Positions 30,533-36,704 of a stretch of DNA of 36,704 nucleotides are shown in pieces. A program made the translations under genes and the position numbers. Within the stretch, counting starts at the first letter, position 1. Each line of letters begins with the position of its first letter. A model generated the notes under the pieces. That model did no database searches. It worked only from the letters and a program-made list of their open reading frames with translations, and had not been told where the DNA came from. The stretch is taken from assembly GCF_000719955.1 (NCBI RefSeq), contig NZ_JOII01000045.1:1-36704 (forward strand), written 5' to 3'. Source of the DNA: Streptomyces albidoflavus (GTDB lineage: Bacteria; Actinomycetota; Actinomycetes; Streptomycetales; Streptomycetaceae).

Positions 30533-30625
30533 GGTGCCGGAGGCTGCGCGGCGCTCGCGGGCGGGCAGGGGGGGCCAGTTGCAGGCGTCCGGAAGGAGTG
30601 GAGTGCCCCTGAGCCGGGAGGCGGG

Positions 30626-32155
30626 TCAGCAGCCGCAGTGGGCCAGGGTGGAGGCGAGGTGGTCGAGGGTGGACTGGGCGGTGGTGGGGTCGGTGGTGGC
30701 GGAGGCGAGGAAGGAGAAGGTGAGGAGGCGGCCGTCGGTGGAGACGACGGTGCCGGCGAGGGTGTTGACGCCGGTGAGGGTGCCGGTCTTGGCGCGGACG
30801 ACGCCGGTGCCGGCGGCGGCCTCGGGGTCGGTGTACCGCCCCGCGAGGGTGCCGCTGAAACCGGCGACGGGGAGGCCGGTGAGGACCGGGCGGAGTTCGG
30901 GGTGGTCGGTGTGGGCGGCGCGGGCCAGGAGGGAGGTGAGGAGGCGGGCGGTGACGCGGTCGGCGCGGTCGAGGCCGCTGCCGTCGGCGAAGCGGGCCCC
31001 GTCGAGGGGGAGGCCGAGGCGGCCGAGGGCACGGCGGGTCTCGCGTTCGGCACCGGCGAAGTCGGCCTTGGCGCCGGCGGCGAGGGCGGTCTGGCGGGCC
31101 AGGGCCTCGGCGATGTCGTTGTCGGAGTGGGTCAGCATCCGCTCGACGAGGGCGGAGAGGGGGGCCGAGCGGACGTCGGCCAGTTTCTCGGCCTGGTCGG
31201 TCGCGGCGGCCTCGCGTACGGCGCCCTCGACCTTGACGCCCCGTTCGGCGAGGAAGCGGGCGAAGGCGTCGGCGGCGTCCTGGGCGGGCCGGGTGGAGCG
31301 CGGGGCCGGGCCGGAGGTGGAGGTGTCCAGGCGCCCCTCGTCGGCCATGAGGGCGGTGACGGGGGCGAGGTTCTCGTTGGGGCCGATCGGGTGCCGGGTG
31401 GAGCCGCTGTACGCGGAGGTGTCGTAGGCGAGGCGGACGGTGCGCGCCCCGCGCTGCTTCAGGGTGTCGGCGGCGTGCCGGGCGAGGGTGCGCAGGGAGG
31501 CGTTGCCCGCGGCGTCGGCGCGGGCGGTGAGGGTCGGGTCGCCGCCGCCGACCAGGACGATCCGCTCGGGCGGGGCCCCGTCCTCGTAACCGGGGCCGGG
31601 TTCGGCGACCACGGTGGTGCGGATGCGGTGGTCGGGGCCGAGGACGCTGAGGGCCGCGGTGCCGGTGGCGATCTTGACGGTGGAGGCGGGGACCATGGCG
31701 GTCTTCGCCCCGCGCCCGTAGAGCTCCTTGCCGGTGGCGGCGTCGACGACGGAGGCGGTGGCGCCGGGGCCGAGCCCCTTGGCCTTCAGCAGCGGCTCCA
31801 GGGCGAACTCGAGGGCGGCGGCGGTGGGTGCCGGGGCCTGCCCGGCCGCGGCCTCGCGGGCGCCCTCCCCGGTGCGCGGCGCGAGGTCGCCCGCCTCCAG
31901 CGGGGCGAGGACGGCGGCGGCCTCGGAGGCGACCGGGTCGGAGCCCGCCGGGAGCGGACTGCCCGCCTCCGTACGGTGATCCCCGTCACCCGTGCCCGGG
32001 AGGAGGGCGGCGCGGCGGCTCTCGGCCGTACGCTGACCGCCGGAGTCCCAGGGACCGGCGGCGGCCGCGGCCGCGCTCGCCAGGGCCAGGCCGGACACGG
32101 CGGCTGCCGCCGTGAACTGCCAGGTCTTGAGCCGCCACCCACCGCGCCCGGACAC
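30626..32155 (-). CDS. dacB: D-alanyl-D-alanine carboxypeptidase/endopeptidase (PBP4, DacB type)
   Basis: 509 residues from the GTG at 32153-32155 (AAAGGGG upstream); a GTG at 32200 would add 15 residues lacking family character. A Sec-type signal sequence follows (RLKTWQF, then a hydrophobic stretch to about residue 33). Penicillin-binding motifs: SxxK with the nucleophile Ser158 and Lys161 (PASTVKIATG), SDN at 344-346, KTG at 456-458. The spacing between SxxK and SDN is the large one typical of class C low-molecular-weight PBPs. It trims or cleaves peptidoglycan peptides outside the membrane. Residues about 40-110 are a low-complexity extension. It is divergent from ppa, a conserved actinobacterial pairing. 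Confidence 0.93.
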   Translation of the reverse strand: MSGRGGWRLKTWQFTAAAAVSGLALASAAAAAAGPWDSGGQRTAESRRAALLPGTGDGDHRTEAGSPLPAGSDPVASEAAAVLAPLEAGDLAPRTGEGAREAAAGQAPAPTAAALEFALEPLLKAKGLGPGATASVVDAATGKELYGRGAKTAMVPASTVKIATGTAALSVLGPDHRIRTTVVAEPGPGYEDGAPPERIVLVGGGDPTLTARADAAGNASLRTLARHAADTLKQRGARTVRLAYDTSAYSGSTRHPIGPNENLAPVTALMADEGRLDTSTSGPAPRSTRPAQDAADAFARFLAERGVKVEGAVREAAATDQAEKLADVRSAPLSALVERMLTHSDNDIAEALARQTALAAGAKADFAGAERETRRALGRLGLPLDGARFADGSGLDRADRVTARLLTSLLARAAHTDHPELRPVLTGLPVAGFSGTLAGRYTDPEAAAGTGVVRAKTGTLTGVNTLAGTVVSTDGRLLTFSFLASATTDPTTAQSTLDHLASTLAHCGC

Positions 32156-32291
32156 CCCGCACCAGCCCCTTTCGCGATCACACACCTGCGTGAGGGACAC
32201 TTAACCACTGCGTCTTGCCGCGAGCATGGCAGCCCGTCTGCCCGGGGGAAGACCGCAGATCACTCGTTGTATGAGCATGGAGGAGCCACCG

Positions 32292-32780
32292 GTGGAGTTC
32301 GACGTCACGATCGAGATTCCGAAGGGTTCGCGGAACAAGTACGAGGTCGACCACGAGACCGGCCGGATCCGCCTGGACCGTCGCCTCTTCACCTCGACCA
32401 GCTACCCGGCCGACTACGGCTTCGTCGAGGACACCCTCGGCGAGGACGGCGACCCGCTGGACGCGCTGGTCCTGCTGGACGACCCGACCTTCCCGGGCTG
32501 CCTCATCTCCTGCCGCGTCATCGGCATGTTCCGCATGACCGACGAGGCCGGCGGCGACGACAAGCTGCTCTGCGTCCCCGCGGGCGACCCCCGGGTCGAC
32601 CACCTCAAGGACATCCAGGACGTCTCGGAGTTCGACCGCCTGGAGATCCAGCACTTCTTCGAGGTCTACAAGGACCTGGAGCCCGGCAAGTCCGTCGAGG
32701 GCGCCGACTGGGTCGGCCGCGCCGAGGCCGAGGCCGAGATCGAGCGCTCGTACCAGCGGGCCAAGGAAGCCGGTCACTGA
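32292..32780 (+). CDS. ppa: Inorganic pyrophosphatase (family I)
   Basis: 162 residues. Hydrolyses pyrophosphate to phosphate in the cytoplasm with Mg2+. The N-terminal [13 protein letters not shown], the [20 protein letters not shown] block with the metal-binding Asp cluster, and [13 protein letters not shown] are the family I signatures. The GTG at 32292-32294 is chosen over an upstream ATG at 32271 because the protein family starts with M-E-F-D-V and GGAGG lies eight bases before it. Single gene with its own terminator; divergent from dacB. Confidence 0.96.
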   Translation: MEFDVTIEIPKGSRNKYEVDHETGRIRLDRRLFTSTSYPADYGFVEDTLGEDGDPLDALVLLDDPTFPGCLISCRVIGMFRMTDEAGGDDKLLCVPAGDPRVDHLKDIQDVSEFDRLEIQHFFEVYKDLEPGKSVEGADWVGRAEAEAEIERSYQRAKEAGH

Positions 32781-32811
32781 TCCCGCGCGGGCCGCGCGAG
32801 CGGCTCATCGA

Positions 32812-32855
32812 GCGACGGGCGGCGTACTCCTTCCCGGGAGGGCGCCGCCCGTCGC
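32812..32855 (+). terminator. Terminator after ppa
   Basis: A perfect 13-bp stem (GCGACGGGCGGCG with CGCCGCCCGTCGC) about 30 bases past the ppa stop. Confidence 0.8.
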
Positions 32856-33019
32856 CGTGTGCGGGTGGCCTGCGCGGTCGCGGGTTTCGCGGCGGCGGGC
32901 CAAGGTAGGAGGGCCGTGGGTGCGCGCCGCCTCACGGTGCGCATACTGGGCATCACGGACAGACCGCGGGCAGGCGCGGCAGACCGTCCGGGCAGGACGC
33001 GAGGAGCGAGGCGGAGCAG

Positions 33020-34669
33020 GTGACGGAGGACGCGGACGACCGCAAGCCGCAGTCGGACGAGGCACGCAGCGCCTTCACCCCTCCCCAGGGGGTTCCGCAG
33101 TCGCAGGCCCCCGAGAACGAGTCGCAGATCACCTCGGAGTTCGCCCTCCCCGAGGGGCTGGCGGCGCCCCCGGCCGGTGAGGACGCCGAGCGTTCGGCGT
33201 TCACCCCTCCCGCCACCTACGACGCGCGCAGCGCGCCCCCCGCCTTCACGCCCGCCCAGGGCATACCGATGGTGCGGCTGGCCAAGAACAGCCCCTGGCA
33301 GGACCGGATGCGGGCGATGATCCGGTTGCCCGTGGCCGAGCGCCCGGCGCCCGACCTCACCCAGAAGACCGACGACTCCGGCCCGGCCGTCCCGCGCGTG
33401 CTCGACCTGACGCTCCGTATCGGCGAGCTGCTGCTGGCCGGGGGCGAGGGCGCCGAGGACGTCGAGGCGGCGATGTTCGCGGTCAGCCGGAGCTACGGCC
33501 TGGACCGCTGCGAGCCGAACGTCACCTTCACCCTGCTCTCCATCTCGTACCAGCCCTCGCTGGTCGACGACCCGCTGACGGCCTCCCGTACAGTGCGCCG
33601 GCGCGGGACGGACTACACGCGGCTGGCGGCGGTGTACCGGCTGGTGGACGACATCAGCTCGGACGACACCGAGGTGTCGCTGGAGGAGGCGTACCGGCGG
33701 CTGGCGGAGATCCGCAGGAACCGGCACCCCTTCGACACCTGGGCGCTGACGCTGGCGGCCGGGCTGCTGGCCGGTGGCGCCTCCATGCTGGTCGGCGGCG
33801 GCCTCGTGGTCTTCGTGGCGGCGGCGCTCGGCGCCATCGCCGGTGACCGGATGGCGTGGGTCTTCGCCGGGCGCGGGCTGCCGGAGTTCTACCAGTTCGC
33901 GGTGGCCGCGATGCCGCCCGCCGCGATAGGGATCGCCCTCCAGCTCGCCCATGTGGAGGTACGCGCCTCCGCGGTCATCACCGGTGGCCTCTTCGCGCTG
34001 CTGCCCGGACGGGCGCTGGTCGCGGGCGTGCAGGACGGCCTGACCGGCTACTACATCACCGCCGCCGCCCGCCTCCTGGAGGTCATGTACCTCTTCATCG
34101 GCATCGTGGTCGGCGTCCTGGTGATGCTGTACGTGGGCGTGCAGCTCGGTGCCGAGCTGCAGCCACGGGAGGCGCTGCTGTCGGTGGAGCGGCCGCCGAT
34201 CCAGATCATCGCGGCGATGGCGCTGACCCTGGCCTTCGCCGTCCTGCTCCAGCAGGAGCGCTCGACGGTGCTGCTGGTGACGCTCAACGGCGGCGTCGCC
34301 TGGTCGGTCTACGGCGCGATGCACTTCGCCGGGAACATTTCCCCGGTCGCATCGACCGCGGTCGCCGCCGGCCTCGTCGGCCTCTTCGGCCAGCTGCTCT
34401 CGCGCATCCAGTTCGCCTCGGCGCTGCCGTACGTGACGGCGGCGATCGGCCCGCTGCTGCCCGGTTCGGCGACGTACTACGGGCTGCTCGGCATCGTCCA
34501 GGGCGACGTCAACACCGGCCTCTCCTCCCTGAGCACCGCCATCGCCCTGGCCCTGGCCATCGCCATCGGGGTGAACCTCGGTGGCGAGACCGCCCGCCTC
34601 TTCCTGCGGGTGCCCGGCGGCCCCGACGCGGCCACCCGCCGCGCGGCCAAGCGAACCCGCGGTTTCTGA
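33020..34669 (+). CDS. Threonine/serine exporter family protein (ThrE-like)
   Basis: 549 residues from the GTG at 33020-33022 (GGCGGAG upstream). Residues about 1-115 are hydrophilic and disordered, with the motif AFTPP or AFTPA three times (18-22, 60-64, 75-79). A DUF1212-type region follows (LDLTLRIGELLLAGGEGAEDVEAA), then about ten hydrophobic segments (for example LAAGLLAGGASMLVGGGLVV; GLFALLPGRALVAGVQDGL; ALPYVTAAIGPLLPGSATYY). This is the fused two-part architecture of actinobacterial ThrE exporters of threonine and serine. Substrate here is inferred from the family only. Confidence 0.88.
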   Translation: MTEDADDRKPQSDEARSAFTPPQGVPQSQAPENESQITSEFALPEGLAAPPAGEDAERSAFTPPATYDARSAPPAFTPAQGIPMVRLAKNSPWQDRMRAMIRLPVAERPAPDLTQKTDDSGPAVPRVLDLTLRIGELLLAGGEGAEDVEAAMFAVSRSYGLDRCEPNVTFTLLSISYQPSLVDDPLTASRTVRRRGTDYTRLAAVYRLVDDISSDDTEVSLEEAYRRLAEIRRNRHPFDTWALTLAAGLLAGGASMLVGGGLVVFVAAALGAIAGDRMAWVFAGRGLPEFYQFAVAAMPPAAIGIALQLAHVEVRASAVITGGLFALLPGRALVAGVQDGLTGYYITAAARLLEVMYLFIGIVVGVLVMLYVGVQLGAELQPREALLSVERPPIQIIAAMALTLAFAVLLQQERSTVLLVTLNGGVAWSVYGAMHFAGNISPVASTAVAAGLVGLFGQLLSRIQFASALPYVTAAIGPLLPGSATYYGLLGIVQGDVNTGLSSLSTAIALALAIAIGVNLGGETARLFLRVPGGPDAATRRAAKRTRGF

Positions 34670-34697
34670 CCGGACGCGCGAAAACCGGCCCGGACAC

Positions 34698-34721
34698 GCG
34701 AAAGGGGGCGCCCCCTTTCGC
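34698..34721. terminator. Bidirectional terminator between the ThrE-like and DedA genes
   Basis: A perfect 24-base palindrome (GCGAAAGGGGGC and its complement, with no separate loop) sits between the convergent stop codons at 34669 and 34735. The A/T run at each side gives a weak U tract in both directions. Confidence 0.85.
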
Positions 34722-34734
34722 TTCCGGTCGCCGG

Positions 34735-35436
34735 TCAGCGCTTGGCGTGACGGCCGCGCTGGGGCGGGGCGGGGGGCGGCGTGGGGCCCGCGCCCGGGCC
34801 GGCCGCGGCGGCGCGCTTGCTCTGGCCGCGTGCCTTGACGAACTCGATGATGATCGGCACGACCGAGACGAGCACGATCAGGATCAGCATCGCCTCGATG
34901 TTCTCGCGGACGAACGCGATCTGGCCGAGCCAGGCGCCGAGCAGCGTCACCCCGGCGCCCCAGAGGATGCCGCCGAGGATGTTGAAGGTGATGAAGGAGC
35001 GGTACCGCATGGAGCTGACGCCCGCGATGATCGGCGTGAAGGTCCGCACGATCGGCACGAAGCGGGCCAGGACCAGCGACTTCGGGCCGTGCTTGTCGAA
35101 GAACTCGCTGGCCTTGGTGACGTTCTCCTGCTTGAACAGGCGTGAGTCGGGCCGCTTGAAGAGCGCCGGCCCCACCTTCTTGCCGAAGAGGTAACCGGCC
35201 TGGTCGCCGACGACGGCGGCCACGCAGATCAGCACGATGGCGAGCCAGAGCGGGAACTTCAGCTGGCTGGTGGTGATCAGCAGCCCGGTGGTGAAGAGCA
35301 GCGAGTCACCGGGCAGGAAGAAGCCGATGAGCAGCCCCGACTCGGCGAAGACGATGAGCAGCAGGCCGTAGATGCCGAACTGGTTGAGCAGGTAGTCCGG
35401 GTCCAGCCAGCTCGGGCCGAGCGCAAGCGTATTCAC
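34735..35436 (-). CDS. DedA-family membrane protein
   Basis: 233 residues from the GTG at 35434-35436 (AGGAG nine bases upstream). DedA/SNARE-associated motifs: FAESGLLIGFFLPGDSLLF with the conserved Glu and the F-x-P-G-D/E core, GYLFGKKVGPALF, and VLARFVPIVRTFTPIIAG with the two functional Arg residues. Four to five membrane helices; the C-terminal tail is basic and Pro/Ala-rich. Family members are linked to lipid-carrier flipping (undecaprenyl phosphate or phospholipid scrambling) and envelope homeostasis; the exact role here is not set by sequence. Confidence 0.9.
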   Translation of the reverse strand: MNTLALGPSWLDPDYLLNQFGIYGLLLIVFAESGLLIGFFLPGDSLLFTTGLLITTSQLKFPLWLAIVLICVAAVVGDQAGYLFGKKVGPALFKRPDSRLFKQENVTKASEFFDKHGPKSLVLARFVPIVRTFTPIIAGVSSMRYRSFITFNILGGILWGAGVTLLGAWLGQIAFVRENIEAMLILIVLVSVVPIIIEFVKARGQSKRAAAAGPGAGPTPPPAPPQRGRHAKR

Positions 35437-35531
35437 TGTTCCGGACTCCTGGGGTGGGCGGGGCGGGACGGTACAGCCGACCAAACTACCAACGCCCCGC
35501 CCCTGGCCCGTGCCGCGCCCTTACCCTCGCT

Positions 35532-35963
35532 TTACTCCGTACGGCGGGCGTTGGCGTGGATCGCGTCGTGCAGGTACTGGGCGAGCCCGGGGCGGATCGC
35601 CTCGTACGTGGCGGTGAAACGTGGGTCCGCCACGTACATGTCGGCCAGGCAGGTGTGCATCCGGGCGTCGCACGGGTAGTGGGCGCCGTCGATGAACCGG
35701 CGGTGCTCCTCGGCGGCGTCCATCGCCTCCGGGGCGTCGGCGGGCACGCCCTGCGCCAGCAGCTCCGCGACGCGGGCGTGCAGGGCGTCGAACTCGTCCT
35801 TGAGCCGCTGCCAGTCGGCCTTGGTGTAGGAGGCCGTCCGGCGCTGGGACTCGCGGTAGGCGTCGGTGTGGCCCCAGCGCTGCCGGGCCTCGTCGGCGTA
35901 CTGGTCCGGGTCGTACCCCTCGAAAACCTCGAACTTCTCCTCGGGAGTGAGATTGATGCCCAT
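35532..35963 (-). other. tipA: Internal translation product TipAS
   Basis: The in-frame ATG at 35961-35963 (Met110) is preceded by GGAGG with eight bases between. It would give the 143-residue ligand-binding domain alone, matching the known TipAS of S. lividans, which is made in excess from the same mRNA. The site is seen; its use is inferred from the homologue. Confidence 0.7.
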
Positions 35964-36290
35964 CTGTGCTGCCTCCATGGCGGCGGCGACGGCGTCAGCC
36001 ATCCGCCGCAGGGTCTCGATACGGTCGGTGAGCAGGGCGTGCTGGCGCCGCAGGTGGGCGCGGGGGTCGGCGTCGGGGTCGTCGAGCAGCGCCGCGATCT
36101 CGTCCAGGGCGAAACCGAGGGCCCGGTGGAAGAGGATGCGCTGGAGCCGGTCGAGGTCCCCGTCGCCGTAGCGACGGTGGCCCGCGGCACTCCGGCCCGA
36201 GGGCGAGAGCAGGCCGATGGCGTCGTAGTGGTGCAGGGTGCGCACGGTCACCCCCGCGACGGCGGCCACCTGCCCGACGGTGTACTCCAT
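35532..36290 (-). CDS. tipA: MerR-family thiopeptide-responsive activator TipAL
   Basis: 252 residues. The MerR winged-helix domain (YTVGQVAAVAGVTVRTLHHYD, residues 3-23, then H-R-R-Y) is followed by a coiled-coil and, from Met110, a TipAS ligand domain (GINLTPEEKFEVFEGYDP). Only two cysteines occur, Cys207 and Cys214, the same numbers as in S. lividans TipAL, where Cys214 bonds covalently to thiostrepton-class antibiotics. The start at 36288-36290 has AAAGGAG five bases upstream. A MerR-type promoter resembling the known tipA promoter lies about 215 bp upstream, so autoactivation is likely. The long leader is unusual. Confidence 0.93.
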   Translation of the reverse strand: MEYTVGQVAAVAGVTVRTLHHYDAIGLLSPSGRSAAGHRRYGDGDLDRLQRILFHRALGFALDEIAALLDDPDADPRAHLRRQHALLTDRIETLRRMADAVAAAMEAAQMGINLTPEEKFEVFEGYDPDQYADEARQRWGHTDAYRESQRRTASYTKADWQRLKDEFDALHARVAELLAQGVPADAPEAMDAAEEHRRFIDGAHYPCDARMHTCLADMYVADPRFTATYEAIRPGLAQYLHDAIHANARRTE

Positions 36291-36399
36291 GGGCTCTCCT
36301 TTCGTCTTTCGTCCTGGGTCGGATCGTGTTGGGGGGGGTGCTGGGCGGGCGGTGAGTGCTGGGCGGATGCCTGAACGGGTCCGGTGCGTACGCCGGGGA

Positions 36400-36453
36400 C
36401 CGGGCGGACGCAGGGCCTCGGGCGAACGCGGGGCGCCGGGCGGACGCAGGGCC
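36400..36453. repeat. 18-bp tandem repeat, three units, in the tipA leader
   Basis: CCGGGCGGACGCAGGGCC occurs at 36400-36417 and 36436-36453, with a diverged unit (TCGGGCGAACGCGGGGCG) between them. Confidence 0.8.
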
Positions 36454-36504
36454 CCTTGCAGGCGCCGAGCCCCGCGCGGACACCGGGTGGTGGCCGCTGC
36501 TGAA

Positions 36505-36535
36505 AGCGTGCCTCCTCACGTCGCGTGAGGAGCAA
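36505..36535 (-). promoter_or_regulatory. tipA promoter with MerR-type operator
   Basis: Minus-strand TTGCTC (36530-36535) and CACGCT (36505-36510) are 19 bp apart. The spacer contains the perfect dyad CTCCTCACG-CGA-CGTGAGGAG. The well-known ptipA promoter, as I remember it, has the same layout (TTGCAC, CTCACG then CGTGAGGAGG, 19-bp spacer). This strongly suggests TipAL binding. Confidence 0.75.
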
Positions 36536-36617
36536 GGCGGCGGGCAGGCGGAGCGGCACGGGCCGGGGGCGCCCGGCGCGACCACGCGGACCGCGACCAC
36601 ACGGGCAAGGAGGCGCT

Positions 36618-36704
36618 ATGTCGGGTTTACCCGCTTATCGTGGTCCGGTACGCGTCGCGGGGCCTCTTCCGGGGGCCCCTCCCCCCCCTCCCCCCACCCC
36701 ACCC
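36618..36704 (+). CDS. Possible start of a divergent gene with a TTA codon (partial)
   Basis: AAGGAGG lies five bases before an ATG at 36618-36620, and the frame stays open for 29 codons to the window edge. The peptide starts MSGLPAYRGPV and becomes proline-rich. The fourth codon is TTA, rare in Streptomyces and read only by the bldA tRNA. Codon use (GGT, TTA, GCT, TAT, CGT, CTT) is unlike neighbouring genes, so this may be a chance frame. No family can be recognised from so short a piece. Confidence 0.4.
   Translation, partial: MSGLPAYRGPVRVAGPLPGAPPPPPPTPP

Larger units (their letters stand above)
29258..30625. other. Repeat-rich non-coding region
   Basis: 1368 bp between two minus-strand genes with no convincing gene. 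It contains a 64-bp tandem repeat, outward-facing 23-bp repeats on both sides, a 108-bp inverted repeat around a 178-bp loop, and a 26-bp tandem repeat. The short reading frames on both strands are products of the repeats: the two arms encode the same peptide (YLLTNC then VRGQLEQGG) on opposite strands. Confidence 0.8.
36291..36617. other. tipA upstream region
   Basis: 327 bp holding the probable tipA promoter (36505-36535), a leader of about 208 bases with a tandem 18-bp repeat, and the ribosome-binding site of a possible divergent gene. No other gene is seen. Confidence 0.6.

Noticed and set aside
30626..32155. The PBP-like protein as the missing trans cyclase for the NRPS
   Set aside because: It has the large insert and motif spacing of a DacB/PBP4 carboxypeptidase and the conserved dacB-ppa context. 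Known trans cyclases of NRPSs are closer to class C beta-lactamases and lie inside the clusters.

Overview
The window is high-GC actinobacterial chromosome and reads as Streptomyces. Codon third positions are strongly G/C, GTG starts and GTGA/ATGA stop-start overlaps are frequent, terminators are GC-rich hairpins without U tracts, and the housekeeping order dacB-ppa-thrE-like-dedA-tipA next to tilS-hpt-ftsH-folE is typical of the genus. No rRNA, tRNA, insertion sequence, integrase or CRISPR array was seen.

Left part (1-9768): the 3' end of a giant non-ribosomal peptide synthetase gene, cut by the window edge. Visible domains are (A)-PCP / C-A-PCP-E / C-A-PCP-E with no thioesterase. The first complete A domain has a phenylalanine-type pocket (DAWTVAAVCK by my alignment). 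The order (L-residue, D-Phe, then a terminal D-residue, no cis release domain) matches the last three modules of the surugamide synthetase SurD, whose chain is released in trans by a PBP-type cyclase. This is an inference from architecture and codes. Next, on the minus strand, come a TetR-MFS exporter operon with a palindromic operator and apparently leaderless promoter, a small receiver-like protein behind a MerR-type promoter, and a second 14-TM MFS exporter.

Middle part (14084-28043): a membrane/coiled-coil protein; a quaternary-amine (osmoprotectant) ABC transporter whose permeases and lipoprotein are on the minus strand and whose ATPase is divergent; a folate block (folP, an NTF2-like protein, folB, folK, DUF3180) on the plus strand, convergent with folE; then ftsH, hpt and tilS on the minus strand.

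Right part (28043-36704): a DUF2342-type zinc metalloprotease; a 1.37-kb repeat-rich non-coding region built around a large nested inverted repeat flanked by outward-facing 23-bp repeats; dacB divergent from ppa; a ThrE-like exporter with a short-motif-rich N-terminus; a DedA protein; and a clear tipA gene (TipAL with Cys207/Cys214, an internal TipAS start with its own ribosome-binding site, and a MerR-type operator about 220 bp upstream). The last 87 bases may begin a divergent gene with a TTA codon.

The most unusual items are the nested palindrome, its shared 13+9 bp flanks with the tipA operator, the terminal-E NRPS without a release domain, and several start codons placed six bases after a -10-like box, suggesting leaderless mRNAs.
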